Part shown: piece after piece, positions 11,870-22,828 of the stretch | How the letters are laid out: each line of letters opens with the position of its first letter | Numbering within the stretch: the stretch's first letter is position 1 | DNA from: Pachyseris speciosa | Lineage: Eukaryota > Cnidaria > Anthozoa > Scleractinia > Pachyseridae | Assembly: GCA_016490735.1 (NCBI GenBank) | Contig: JAEMWC010001607.1 | Span: 45,001-109,000, forward strand | DNA: 64,000 nucleotides | Direction: 5' to 3' | Position numbers and translations under genes: made by a program | Notes under the pieces: model-generated | Seen by the model: only the letters and a program-made list of their open reading frames with translations | What the model was told of the DNA's origin: nothing | Database searches by the model: none

Positions 11870-13232
11870 GACAAATAGTGTTATAAAGCCATCCTTCAGC
11901 TGAACATTACTTGTTGCATATGTCTTCTCTGGATTGGAAAGTAAGGCTTTACACAGTACACTCACTGCATTGATTGAAGCCACAAATAGTTGGTCGGTCA
12001 ATATCGATAACTGCCTTGTAAATGGTGGTGTTATTTTCATCGATCTGAAAAAAGCCTTCGGCACCATCGACCATAGTATCCTTATACGAAAGCTTCGGAA
12101 ATATGGTGTTGACACGAGTAGTCTCATGGTTTGAATCTTATCTTTCTGACCGAAGCCAAAAATGCAGCACAAATGACCCTTTATCAAATACTGCCCCAGT
12201 CTCTTGTGGCGTCCCACAAGGTAGCAATCTTGGTCCACTCCTATTCTTAGTCTATATTAATGATCTTCCCAATTGCCTCACTTCAGCCTCTCCTAGAATT
12301 TTCGCCGATGATACTAATATAACCTTCGCTGCCAGTACAATGACTGATCTTGAGAATGCTGTAAATTTAAAACTAAGAAATCTTCAGCGCTGGCTTATAA
12401 CCAATAGGTTAAGCCTTAATATCGCTAAAACTGAATTCATGGTAATTGGGTCAAATCAACGAATACATGCTCTATCGAATAATCAGATCGATATTGAAAT
12501 CGACGGGAAATCGATCAAAAAAGTCGAAGAAGCTAGATCGCTGGGCTTGTTTATTGACGAACATCTTTCATGGACAAAACATATAGAAGAAATTAGTAAG
12601 AAGATATCCTCAGCCATAGGCGCCCTTAATCGAATAAGACCATTCATTTCCGAAAGTACCGCTCTTTAAATCTACCAAGCGTTGATTTTGCCCCACTTTG
12701 ACTATTGCTGTCCTGTTTGGATGAACTCAGCGTTACCTTGAGTGAAAAACTCCAGAAACTCCAAAATAGGGCTCCCAGGGTCATTACAAGGTCCAGTTAT
12801 CACACTAGTGCCAGTATCCTCCTAAATAGGCTTAACTGGGACAATGTCTCCACACGAAGGAAAAAGCTTAAGGCGATGTTAATGTTTAAAATTGTTAAAG
12901 GGCTTTCCCCAGCGCACCTGCAGGATTTGTTTAGCATCCGTAGTACACTGTATAACTTAAGAGATTCTGAGATTAAACTAAACCTGCCCAAGCCACGCAC
13001 GAACTATTGTAAGCGTGCCTTGGGCTACAGCGGGGCGCTACTATGGAATAGCCTACCAGTAAATTTAAGAAAATCAGACTCTCTTGGATATTTTAAAAGG
13101 GAACTTGACAAATTTTACAACGATTGTCAGTCGGGCTCCCACACGGCAACCTTGTAAAATAGTGTTGTTTTAATTAATTTTATTAATGTCCTTCAAACTG
13201 AAGATTTTACCGTGTATAAATAAATAATGTAT
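11870..13232 (+). pseudogene. Non-LTR retrotransposon (CR1/Jockey-type) RT fragment
   Basis: Reverse transcriptase motifs occur in order: FIDLKKAFGTIDH (motif A, with G for D), VSCGVPQGSNLGPLLF (motif B), then FADDT (motif C). Later come the thumb and the C-terminal LLWNSLP block typical of CR1/Jockey-like LINE ends. The reading shifts frame near 12,110 and stops near 12,669, and the 5' part (AP endonuclease and early RT) is missing. The 3' end finishes with AATAAATAATGTATGTATG. It is a 5'-truncated, inactive copy. Confidence 0.85.
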
Positions 13233-13889
13233 GTATGCATGTATGCTTTTTTGGGACAAATCTGCTAGAGATCATAGACTGCGGAAAGTGGATTGTAGTT
13301 GATGGTGCAATTCATGTCACGCGGTACTGCTTCTCTGAAAAAGGCATATATTATACAACCAGTAAATGGCATACGGCGGGTGACAAAAAAGTATCGGGGG
13401 GAAAGGAAAAGAAAAAACAGCGCAGTTTTTAAGGAGGCTCTTGTCAGTTTTTTTGGCTTTGGGGTATACCTATTGAAAGCAAAATTTTCTACAGAAGACA
13501 AGTTCGATTTCATTGACACTATAACATCTTTTCTAGGTATGATCAAAGTTTATATTCCAAGAAACAGCTATTACCATAGCGACTGTAACGCGTGGCCGCT
13601 CATTTGGAAAAAAGGTCAATTATCTCGAAAACCAGTCAGACACTTCATAACGAATCTACAAGGTTATAAACTACTCAAGTCCCACAGTTTGTAGGCCAAA
13701 TTATAAAAAATCTGTAAGAGCGTTTTCAATAACACGTTGCTATATAGGATTGAAATCCAACTTATAATTTGTGTTTAAATTGAAAAACTTTTAGCGTTAT
13801 TTTGAATCCTATTCCAAAGAGACAAAAGCCTTTTCAAAATCTACGAAGAGAAACAGCCCAGACATCTTGCTGTTAAGGAAAAAACGATA
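13233..13889. other. No recognised gene; one unassigned frame
   Basis: A plus-strand frame at 13,299-13,694 (131 codons) is basic and carries no motif I recognise. It may be chance or a decayed exon. Confidence 0.3.
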
Positions 13890-14394
13890 CAGTCAACTTT
13901 CTCTAAGGGGACACCACTTTAAGGCAGGCACTGAAGATTGGTCCCGACTCAATTTCCCATGTTTCTCTGTAAATAAACTATCTACAAGGCGGACACCTCT
14001 CTAAAGCGGACAGCGAATCCTTTTTTTTTTTTAGCAAACTTCTGGTATAAAATATCTCTTAAGGCAGACACTACAATGAGGTTATTTGTACAATCATCAG
14101 ATGGATAATGGCCTGGACATTATTCCAAATTGAGCTGCCATCCCACCCTGGGTCTAGCATAGCAACAATGAAACTGATCTCACGTCAAGAACCGGTCTTG
14201 TTTATTGTAAAAATCAGCACACGCAATTGTAACTTGCCTTAATAAAGGTCTCATTTCAGTTCTGACGTCATAGGTTTTTATAGTGTCGAGTTACATTATC
14301 TTTCTATAAGGAGGAAACCTGTCTATGAAGGACCTGTCTATGAAGGACACCTGGAGCTGGTCCCGAGGGTGTCCGCTTTACAGAGAGTTGACTG
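13890..14394. mobile_element. Pogo/Tigger-like MITE, TA-flanked
   Basis: Termini CAGTCAACTTTCTCTAAG and CAGTCAACTCTCTGTAAAG (the latter read from the right end) are inverted repeats flanked by TA on both sides. The interior repeats phrases such as GGACACC, as expected for a non-autonomous derivative. No transposase is present. Confidence 0.7.
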
Positions 14395-14742
14395 TATGGA
14401 GCAATAGTCTGTTAATTAAAAGCAGAGTTTTGGAGCCCAAGCGGTGTCTTTGAGGATCCATAACAATTTCCAAGTTTCACGTGACTTAAAATGATTGAAG
14501 TTACGTGAAAAGACTTTGTAGAGGCCCAGACGTTGGATCCGGTACTCATTCTTAATTAAGGGTAGCATCACTTCATTTCTCTCTTATTCTACTCCTATAA
14601 TTTTCATGGCCTTCTCTAGAAATTATCGATGGGCTGTCACTGTTTAATGTATGGCAAGCCTCTTTGCGATGTTGACCGATCGCAGTTACCATTTCTCTCG
14701 TGATGTTTTTTATCTTTTATCTTTTGTTAAACAGGAACCAGC
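14395..14742. other. No gene recognised
   Basis: Short spacer between two MITEs, with no features seen. Confidence 0.4.
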
Positions 14743-14836
14743 TGCTCGAAGCATGGTTAGCGTCTACCAGGGTTAAATACAACCTATAGGTTTTACACGT
14801 GTTAACCAATGGTTAGCGCTAACAATGCTTCGAGCA
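14743..14836. mobile_element. ~94-bp snapback MITE
   Basis: TGCTCGAAGCATGGTTAGCG near the left end pairs with CGCTAACAATGCTTCGAGCA at the right end, forming one hairpin with a short loop. Confidence 0.65.
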
Positions 14837-15656
14837 ACTCAGTTTATGCTACTGGTCGTGAATAAATTAGTTTTAATTTGGAAATGGTCAAGCAAAACCT
14901 TCCTTTATACTTCGTGTACAGTTAGTCCTTGGGATGAAGCTACTCACCGTGGTATTTGTTTGATTTCTAACAAAAACCTGAGCTGAGCATCGGGGGAAAG
15001 TTCAGGCCTCAAAAAGCATTTTTGGGACATTTTGCACCTTGAAAATTGGAGTTTTGTTAGTAGAATATTTCAAAGAGCAACTTTACATCTTTAAACAAGC
15101 TTTTTTCTTCCTGGTATTTAGATTGTCATCAAAATTAAGACTGGATGTGAATATTTCACTCTTTGTGAATCGTTTGATGTTAAAAACTCCGCGGGCACTC
15201 CATAATTTTCCGAAGGCTAATCAATTTACAATGTATACCTAAGGTAAAATTACGATTTTTCGTACTTTTTATTCACGACTATCTTTCTTTTAAATAATTC
15301 GGTTGTTTACTATAGATTGTATTTATGTAGGTTTGACAGTCAGATATCATGAAGATTTGCTGTTATTATTTTTCAAAAATTGCATCTTCAAGCAAGCGGT
15401 TAATTTATGCAAATTACTGTCTTCGGGTAAATGGGCAAGAAAAATGTAGAACTAAACTGTCCAGCATAGTTAACCGCTCTGAAGGGATCTATAATAGGTA
15501 ACTTAAATTATACATACCACTGACAAAGCTATCAGTTCGAGAAACATTTCAGAGTCAACGGGAAATCACACAAAAGTCCGTGGTTCCTGAACGTCTCATT
15601 CATATGGAGAGAATGCATGTCGGCGCGTTCAAACCACAGTTCTCATGTTCGATGAC

Positions 15657-17360
15657 CGGTGGGGGTAAAAGACGTAATGAGTTTGTGGAATGGCATGTGG
15701 CATGACGTGCGGAATCGCATAATTATGCGGAATGTAATGTATGCAAAATTGCGCGAAAAAATCAATTCAACTGAAGGAGTTAATTATTCAACAGCCAAAC
15801 GCTGTGTAGCTGCCGGTCTCGGTCACAACTACTCTCCACCGGGCTTGCTTTCGTATAAACATAACACTTATAAACTCTTGAGGTGATTAACTTTGCCTTG
15901 AGTGATTAGCCTGTTCGCGAATGATATTTGCAGCATATTTGTGAAGCTATGCACGAAAGAATCGTTCGACTGCGAGACAACAGAGACAAGCGAGCTTTTG
16001 CCATCTTGTCAATTTCACAGTGTAGGTCAAACTCTTTTGGCAGTTTTGAAATTAACATTTTATTTTTCCGGAGTCGATTGTAAGCGATTTAGGAACGGAG
16101 TCTCACAGAGGCTTATCAGTTATGGTTTTCAGAGTTTTACAGGAGTCTCAAATCGGTCGAGCTGCTTTTGTTGTTATGAGTATGAATAACTGAACTCTCG
16201 AAGATCGAGCGACAAACGAGGAAATATTATAATCAGTTGCGAACTGACTAATCCTATAAACGCAAACCCAAGACAAATCACTTCAAGCGGGTTCATTTGT
16301 AAAATATTTATATCAAGTCTATCAAAGTACAAGTCTTCTCTACAATGAAAACTTTCTCGGTCAAATCCAATTTGTTGTCACTGAGATCAGCAACTACAGC
16401 TAACGGCAAAATTGTTGAAACAGTTTACCCTTTCCCGCTGTCCCCCAATGTTGGGGTCACAGGATCTGCTGAGAGAATTGCGAGAAACAACACTGAGAGG
16501 GAAGGGGGAGCCGCCGAGCGTACAAAATAGCCCTTTGCTGTGCTGTCTCAAGTAAGTTTGTCGCCGACTGTAGCTTACCATTGATTATTCACTGTGCTAG
16601 GCTGACAGACGCGATTAATAATCACGAGCTCCAATACGCAAGATCAAGATTATTAACCGTAAAATTATTATCTAGAGAAGGGGCTAGTTGTTGATCTCGG
16701 TAACAACAATTTGCTGAAAACAAATTGGATTTGACCGAGATATTTTATAACATCTGGTACCTAGGGTACTCGATCTTCGATGAGGCGACTCTTGAACGCG
16801 AGCACTGAGTTCAGTTATTCATATCATAACAAGAATTAGCAGCGCGACCGATGTGAGACTCTTGTAAAACCCTGAAAACTATAACTTGGATAAGCCTTTA
16901 CGGGGCTCCGTTCCTAAATTTCTTACAATCGACCCTGGAAAAATAAAATTTTATTTGATCCATTTCAAAACTGTCAAAGAGTTTAACCTACACTGTGAAA
17001 TTGACAAGATGGCAAAAGCTCGCTTGTGTCGCAGCCGCGAACGATTCGCACAAATACACTGCAAATATCATTGACCAACACTCCCGAACAGACTAACCCT
17101 ATGAAAGCAAAACTCAAGGTAAAATTTAATCACCTCAAGAGTTCATAAGAAAGCAAGCCCGGTGAAGAGTAGTTGTGACCGAGATAGACAACTAGCTTGC
17201 GATTAATATTCTCTGTGTTAGGCTGTAGAATAATTAACTCTTTCAGCTGAATTAATTTCTTTGCACCATTTTGCAGACATTACATTCCGCATAATTATGC
17301 GATTCCGCAAGTCATGCCACATGCCATTCCGCAAACTCATTCCGCCTTTTACCCTCACCT
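15657..17360. mobile_element. MULE-like foldback element inserted in the left repeat
   Basis: This 1,704-bp unit starts CGGTGGGGGTAAAAGACG and ends with the near reverse complement. The arms are about 700 bp each around a centre near 16,500-16,650. A perfect 9-bp duplication TTCGATGAC flanks it at 15,648-15,656 and 17,361-17,369. The intact right Polinton repeat has a single copy of that word, so the pre-insertion site is visible. The arms contain no transposase. Confidence 0.85.
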
Positions 17361-17446
17361 TTCGATGACGGCTCAACTGTGTCCTTCAGTTTTACAGCGA
17401 CACCTTATTCAATTTGCTGCACCTGCAACTGATTTGGCAAAAAGGT

Positions 17447-17832
17447 CCAAATTTCATCATTTCTTTTTAGAGTTGGCTGACGGACATTTTGCATCTTGGT
17501 ATTTCAAGTAATATCTTCTGGCAATCAGTTCGTACCGGCTGCTTCGTCAACGATGTGGAGAATGCTGTTTAAAGCACTTTTAAACTTCGGGATGTTTAAC
17601 TTTGAAATGCCTTGCTATAAAATAACTGGCAAGTTAATTTTCATGTACAATTTTATAGCAAGGCATTTCAAAGTTAAACATCCCGAAGTTTAAAAGTGCT
17701 TTAAACAGCATTTTCCACATCGTTGACGAAGCAGCCGGTAAGAACTGAATGCCAGAAGGTATTAAGATTACTTGAAATACCAAGATGCAAGATGTCCGTC
17801 AGCTAACTCTAAAAAGAAATGATGATGTTTGG
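17447..17832. mobile_element. 386-bp foldback MITE inserted in the left repeat
   Basis: Two arms of about 180 bp (CCAAATTTCATCATTTC outward, with the reverse complement at the far end) surround a spacer of about 25 bp near 17,628-17,653. The right Polinton repeat lacks this unit between CTCCAAA and AGTAGTATAG. Confidence 0.85.
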
Positions 17833-18014
17833 AAGTAGTATAGTGTTTGGCGGTTTCAGCACACTTTTCCATCAAATAATAACAGCACATTTTTCAATCA
17901 AATTTTACAGCACATTTTTCAATCTGATGGAAATATATAGTTGTTTAATCTGAAATTCTCGGAAAACCACCAAGCGTGACATTCTCGGAAAACAGGGAAT
18001 GAGTCATCGCCTAT

Positions 18015-18190
18015 AGCTATTATTATAACTCACGTGACGGTCGCATGATCTTTTCTAGCCAATCATAATGAAACAAGTTCCTTATTATAAATTCTTGAAG
18101 TAAAGTTTACTGACAATTTTTACTTAAAAAGTTTATGCTAAAGTTTGTAGACCGACACAGCTGTGCCGTGACGTCATGACTTCTTTGGAT
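18015..18190. other. Subterminal spacer of the Polinton
   Basis: AT-rich sequence between the inner end of the left repeat and the polymerase stop codon. No frame is seen. Confidence 0.5.
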
Positions 18191-21100
18191 TTACTTTTTG
18201 ATGGCACAGTGCCCGTATGCGTAACTGTTGATTCCGTCTTTTGATATATATCTTTTGTCATCGAAGCAACTGAGTGATACTTTGTTGATTTCATAGCTTC
18301 CTAATTGATGGTTTTCACTTCTGATTGTTTTCATTGTATGATGCATCTGTTTATTATTAAATAGTGTCTCCTTATAATTTTCATGTTTGATGTTCTTTTT
18401 TATAACAATCTTTTTGATTCCTTTTGCTGTTTTTCCTCCTTTTTGGTTATCTTTCATATAGCTATACATTTTCGATCGTAGACCGATGAATTCGCAAACG
18501 GGTACTCCTGCTGCCTCATCTTTGAATTTGCCAATAACTTTTTTATTAGTCTTATTGAAATACGGCGAGCTTTCAGGGTAGTCACTGTTGTCAAATTTAT
18601 CTTTATCATTCCAGAAATCCCTATAGACATCTTCAGCTTCAATCTCATATGTCAAACTGTCTGTATCAGTGAAGAGCAACTTAGCCTTATTACCATACTT
18701 TTGTTTAATGTAATTATAATGGAAATCATACATTAGTGTCTTACTAAGATCTAGAATACACATCCCCACATATGCCGGCCGGTTTAAAGTAAGTGTTTCT
18801 TTGATCTTATGCACCGCAACTAGATTTTCATTGAATATCTTACTGCTAACATAAGTTGGTTTACTGGCTAATTTCAATAGCTTCTTCTCATCAGTCACCA
18901 ATCTGACATCTACTCTCTTTCTGAGATTCTCCATGGTTTTGCCAAATACTGAGTTATTCATTAACTTGAAAAAGTCTTTCTCAAAGGCATTTTTGGCATT
19001 AGTTCTTTTCTGTGTGTTGAAGTCAATGTACTGTCTCAGCCAAGGGGATTGTTTGAATTCAAGAATCCTATGGATTTGTGTTATTTTCAAACCCAAGTCT
19101 GTGTATAATTGGAGGTTTCTGTAATGAAGAACATATTTCTCTTTGTTGCTTAATGTTGGTATCAGTTTATGTACCAAACCAGTTGATATATTGTATTTCT
19201 TTGCAATATCTTTGCAGTAATCAGACAACATGCCTTCAGTTACTTTCACCTTCTCTGGTCCAAGTGGGTAGTCATTATGATGGTCATGTAACTCTTGGGG
19301 GTATTCCAGATCAACTTCAAGTATCAAACCCTTTGAACTATCTTCTTTGTACTTAGCAAGGTTGAGATTGTTTATTTTATTCTCAGTCATCCATCTAAAT
19401 CCGCCAGTTGGAAGGTATTGACTCATTGCCCAACCATATAGATTGTTTGCATCAAGATACATGATATATTTCGAGGGCGCCTTCTCATCGTATTCTTTCA
19501 TGTACTTATTATTTGCTTTACCATAACGGTTGGCAATATAACTGATACCACCTCGCAGACCCTTTTCAATGAACTGGAACATATCAATGTCAGTCATCAA
19601 TTCTAATTTGATATTAGTCATCTTTAGCATGGCATCCCAAGATAAACCAGGAGATGTGAAATAGTGACACGGATCCAGTTTGTAGTACTCGAGACATGTT
19701 TTTCTGAAGTTTTCAAATACATCAGCCAACAGGAGTACATCTGTTTTAAGGTACAGATCATGATACTCACCCATGTTTTTCAAAGAGAATGCTTTCCAAA
19801 CAGTCTGAGCATGTGCATAGTCTTCATCTGATATATGCTCATCACTCAATATACTGTAGAATTCTTCTTTTGATGGCAGCTTTTGGTTAAATTTATTGAA
19901 ACTATCCATATAGTCATAAGGATAAACACCTTTCTGTGCCACCAGATTAAGATCATTTCCCTTGAACTCTTGTGAGGTGTATTTTAAGGCTTCTTTTGGT
20001 AGATTGCCTACAAGTTTTTCCAAACTAGAGCTCATGAACTGGAAACTATCAAGAAATGTTAGGTGATTGCCAAGCATGAAAGCCATATACTTCTCCATAT
20101 TATTGGGTATAGCATTGATTGTCATCTGGCACTTCTCACCTTTCTTATTTGTATAGGTGTGTTTCTTGACAATGGCTCCAATCTCTTGCATAATAAAATG
20201 ACTATCATAACCTCTTAGATTGTGAAATATAACAGGTATCTTTATTTCTTCTGGGTTAACTCTAAGTTTCAGGTTACATTCTTGATGAGCTGATCCTCTA
20301 TACTGGCCAGTAATATGACAGTGATCTCGTACTCGAATATCTTTGTCAGTGTATTTTTTATCACAAATGTGACATTCTTTGGCTTTTTGGAATTCCTTCT
20401 TATCATCTTTTGTCATTTTCAATGGTTTGTTGAATTCTTTTTTCATAACCTTCTTGCAATATTTAACTTCCTCAATCACAGCTTCCATGAATTTGTACAC
20501 AGCTTTTTCACCCCTGTATATTTGTATTGGTTTGCTGTATTTATCATCATAGCAACAAACAACCTTGTAACCATATCCACAGTCAGTATGCTTCTGATAG
20601 GCTTCAGTGTATGATTTATTATTGTTGGGTTGGCAACCATGTATCTTCTCAGTTATAGCCTCAAAATCAGCATATATCACAAATGGTACCTGTTGTTGTT
20701 TATGAAAGTTGTTGAATTTCAGAATATTGTTATCCTTGGTTGGCATCTTTATTGCTTGTGTGCCATTAACTAGCATACAGTTGTCCTTATGATCATTCAG
20801 AACCCTTTCAGAGCTGAAACACTGAAGACAATGCATGCAGAAATGCTTTCTATGCTCATGTTTAGTCTGATTATACATTAACTTGTTGAAATCTTTGATC
20901 AACACATAATGTTTGTTTTCATTTTCAGTTATAAGAAGAAGATTCAAACAGTCTTCATACTTTTCTTTTGAAACATATAGTGGATATGGTTGTTTATTCT
21001 CATAACCGAAAATATTGATGTTGATCTCATTTTGTTTTTCGATCTTATTGTAATGTTTGGTTGCCACTGGAAATTCAATTCCTGAATAATCCAATTTGTC

Positions 21101-21754
21101 AATATACTGTTTGTCTGATTTTTTAATCCTCTGTGGGTTTTTCTCTTGTGGGTTCAAATGTCTGATATGAGACCATCTGAAGCATTCATTATCCTCATTT
21201 TTCAAGTTAATTAAACCTTTTTTATTTCGTAATTCTGCTGGCAGTTTTATGTATGAAGAACCTCTCATCGGTTTATATTTCACAACATTAAGATAATGGC
21301 TGTCAACAGATTCAATTGTCCAACCAGAACCTTCAGATACCCAAACTGCAATCTTATTCATTATTTGGTCTTTTGACAACTGTAGTGATTCAGTTACTTC
21401 CAGATTATTCACAATTGTTTGAGCTACACTGTTGAAATATGCGGTTTTGTATTCTATTTCTCCGTCAGTCATTTTTGCAAATGTTACCTTGAGTGTTTCA
21501 ACGAATTTGAGACCTTTAATTTCATTCAACAATTTTATAATATTATATGCAACAGCCTTTCTTGTGTTTTGCAGTTGCGCAAGCGGGTCTTTGTTATTTT
21601 TTATACTGATTTCAAAAGATTTTGTGAAGCCCTTCAAAGCTTTCTCTGTTTGCTCTATCTTAGTCCTGGGTGTAGGTGTTGGTCTCTGAATCACCTGTTT
21701 GGTTCTGGGGCTGGGATCGGTCTCTTTTTCAATTGTTCTATTTCTTCCAACCAT
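18191..21754 (-). CDS. POLB: Protein-primed-type DNA polymerase B (Polinton pPolB)
   Basis: Replicates the element; proteins of this family are family B polymerases thought to use protein priming at the TIR ends. Exonuclease motifs: YADFEA near residue 361, FHNLRGYDSHF near 510 and YLKTDVLLLAD near 668. Polymerase motif A is YLDANNLYG near 766, motif B KLMNNSVFGK near 930, motif C FTDTDSL near 1028; the catalytic aspartates are all present. A cysteine/histidine cluster near 306-326 and a CxxC...HCH insert near 461-480 look like zinc knuckles, the second resembling endonuclease VII-type inserts. The frame is 1,187 residues, normal for the family. Its first 30 or so residues overlap the end of an upstream frame encoding the natural N-terminal extension, so one indel probably separates them. 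The TCTAA-preceded start lies in that upstream frame. Confidence 0.95.
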   Translation of the reverse strand: MVGRNRTIEKETDPSPRTKQVIQRPTPTPRTKIEQTEKALKGFTKSFEISIKNNKDPLAQLQNTRKAVAYNIIKLLNEIKGLKFVETLKVTFAKMTDGEIEYKTAYFNSVAQTIVNNLEVTESLQLSKDQIMNKIAVWVSEGSGWTIESVDSHYLNVVKYKPMRGSSYIKLPAELRNKKGLINLKNEDNECFRWSHIRHLNPQEKNPQRIKKSDKQYIDKLDYSGIEFPVATKHYNKIEKQNEININIFGYENKQPYPLYVSKEKYEDCLNLLLITENENKHYVLIKDFNKLMYNQTKHEHRKHFCMHCLQCFSSERVLNDHKDNCMLVNGTQAIKMPTKDNNILKFNNFHKQQQVPFVIYADFEAITEKIHGCQPNNNKSYTEAYQKHTDCGYGYKVVCCYDDKYSKPIQIYRGEKAVYKFMEAVIEEVKYCKKVMKKEFNKPLKMTKDDKKEFQKAKECHICDKKYTDKDIRVRDHCHITGQYRGSAHQECNLKLRVNPEEIKIPVIFHNLRGYDSHFIMQEIGAIVKKHTYTNKKGEKCQMTINAIPNNMEKYMAFMLGNHLTFLDSFQFMSSSLEKLVGNLPKEALKYTSQEFKGNDLNLVAQKGVYPYDYMDSFNKFNQKLPSKEEFYSILSDEHISDEDYAHAQTVWKAFSLKNMGEYHDLYLKTDVLLLADVFENFRKTCLEYYKLDPCHYFTSPGLSWDAMLKMTNIKLELMTDIDMFQFIEKGLRGGISYIANRYGKANNKYMKEYDEKAPSKYIMYLDANNLYGWAMSQYLPTGGFRWMTENKINNLNLAKYKEDSSKGLILEVDLEYPQELHDHHNDYPLGPEKVKVTEGMLSDYCKDIAKKYNISTGLVHKLIPTLSNKEKYVLHYRNLQLYTDLGLKITQIHRILEFKQSPWLRQYIDFNTQKRTNAKNAFEKDFFKLMNNSVFGKTMENLRKRVDVRLVTDEKKLLKLASKPTYVSSKIFNENLVAVHKIKETLTLNRPAYVGMCILDLSKTLMYDFHYNYIKQKYGNKAKLLFTDTDSLTYEIEAEDVYRDFWNDKDKFDNSDYPESSPYFNKTNKKVIGKFKDEAAGVPVCEFIGLRSKMYSYMKDNQKGGKTAKGIKKIVIKKNIKHENYKETLFNNKQMHHTMKTIRSENHQLGSYEINKVSLSCFDDKRYISKDGINSYAYGHCAIKK

Positions 21755-22002
21755 TCTTTTGGTGGTGCTGGTAATCTTTTTCTTTCGAAGTAATCAACCA
21801 ATTCTTTGACAGTTGGTCTTTTCGTCCTTGGGGCGGGAATTGGTCTTGTTCTTGGTTTAGGTACTGGTTTTGTGTCATCAACTATGATAACTTTTGGTTT
21901 TTTCTCAATTTTTTCAAGCTTTTCAAGTCTTTCATTCATCTTGATTAACATATTTATGAGCTTAGATTTGCTCAGTTTTTTGAAATCTTTCTTATTCATC
22001 AT
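21691..22002 (-). CDS. N-terminal extension of the polymerase (separate frame)
   Basis: About 103 codons from the ATG at 22,002. The product is lysine-rich with a short coiled coil (MNERLEKLEKIEK), then proline-rich repeats (KPVPKPRTRPIPAPRTK). It ends after a second proline-rich block just where the polymerase frame begins with similar repeats (SPRTK, TPRTK). The similarity across the junction implies that both belonged to one protein split by a frameshift. Programmed frameshifting cannot be excluded. The start is chosen because TCTAA (22,013-22,017) lies 10 nt upstream; an in-frame ATG 48 nt further upstream is outside that motif. Function is unknown; it could be a priming or docking tail. 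Confidence 0.7.
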   Translation of the reverse strand: MMNKKDFKKLSKSKLINMLIKMNERLEKLEKIEKKPKVIIVDDTKPVPKPRTRPIPAPRTKRPTVKELVDYFERKRLPAPPKEWLEEIEQLKKRPIPAPEPNR

Positions 22003-22012
22003 TAATATAATA

Positions 22013-22017
22013 TTAGA
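22013..22017 (-). promoter_or_regulatory. TCTAA start-proximal motif (polymerase N-terminus)
   Basis: TCTAATATTATATTAATG: the motif sits 10 nt before the chosen ATG with an AT-only spacer. Confidence 0.6.
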
Positions 22018-22090
22018 TAATAATTTATATGTTTTTAAATGATTGCGCATAAAAATTGTTTTAAAGAAATATTATGTAAACTATATTATA

Positions 22091-22828
22091 ATGAGTAAGA
22101 TTGAAATAAATAGATGTATTTACTATATTCACCCTATTTATAATTTGTATGCTTCTAATGAAGATGGTTACATTATAAATATAATTAGACAAGTACCTAT
22201 GAAGACAACTGAGAACAATAGAGGTTATTTATTGTGTGGTGTCAGGAAACATGGTCAAAAAGGGTATAAAACATGCTTGACACATAGGTTTATTTGGGAG
22301 TGTTTTAATGGTCTAATAGTGGATGATAAGGTTATTGACCATATTAATAATATAAAGGATGATAATAGATTATGTAATCTCCAACTTATAACACAGAGTG
22401 AAAATACCTTGAAATCAGCAAAGAATAGAGATCATACATACAATAAAACCAGAAAAAATCCGAGATGTGTAAAAGCTACTAATTGTGAAACAAATGATGT
22501 TATTTATTTTAGTACTATGTATTGCTGTGCACAACATCTTGATATTAGTGATGCTACTATAAAAAGAGTTTGTGATGGAGTTAAGTATCGTAAATCAGGT
22601 AGATCAAAAAAGGATGGGTGTTTATATAAATTTGAGTATGTTGAAAAAGAAAATATGCCAGACAATTGCATAAAATCAGCAAAACGTTCAAAAATGTCTA
22701 AAGAAGATTGGAAGATAAATCATTATAAAGCATTAATAAAATGGCTAAACAAAGAGTACAAGTGTCCTAGATGTGATAAATTAATGAAAAACCAAAACAG
22801 ACAATATCACAGAAAAACTTGCAATTAA
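22091..22828 (+). CDS. HNH homing-type endonuclease
   Basis: Predicted DNA-nicking enzyme of the HNH_3 type. The core reads LTHRFIWECFNG followed by VIDHINNIKDDNRLCNL, with the paired histidines and the Asn-Leu ending characteristic of phage and NCLDV homing endonucleases. An N-terminal NUMOD4-like segment (IYNLYASNEDGYIINI) and a C-terminal helix-turn-helix-like region (AAQ-type helix, DISDATIKRVCDG) precede a terminal zinc-finger-like CPRCDKLM...YHRKTC. The gene is antisense to its neighbours and lacks the TCTAA motif. It abuts the BRO-type nuclease gene tail to tail, overlapping by about 4 nt. It is probably a later arrival. The ATG at 22,091 is preferred over one 48 nt upstream because it follows the AT-rich leader. 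Confidence 0.85.
   Translation: MSKIEINRCIYYIHPIYNLYASNEDGYIINIIRQVPMKTTENNRGYLLCGVRKHGQKGYKTCLTHRFIWECFNGLIVDDKVIDHINNIKDDNRLCNLQLITQSENTLKSAKNRDHTYNKTRKNPRCVKATNCETNDVIYFSTMYCCAQHLDISDATIKRVCDGVKYRKSGRSKKDGCLYKFEYVEKENMPDNCIKSAKRSKMSKEDWKINHYKALIKWLNKEYKCPRCDKLMKNQNRQYHRKTCN

Larger units (their letters stand above)
14920..18014. repeat. Polinton left terminal inverted repeat, interrupted
   Basis: The outer part (14,920-15,656), a middle part (17,361-17,446) and an inner part (17,833-18,014) are collinear with the reverse complement of the right repeat. Two foldback elements separate them. The inner limit is the word CGCCTAT, after which the sides diverge. Confidence 0.9.

Noticed and set aside
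17314..17693. Short frames near the left end of the Polinton
   Set aside because: They fall in the foldback elements and terminal repeat, with no conserved coding signal.
19078..21793. Plus-strand frames within the polymerase region
   Set aside because: They overlap the long polymerase frame, show no motifs, and are antisense shadows.
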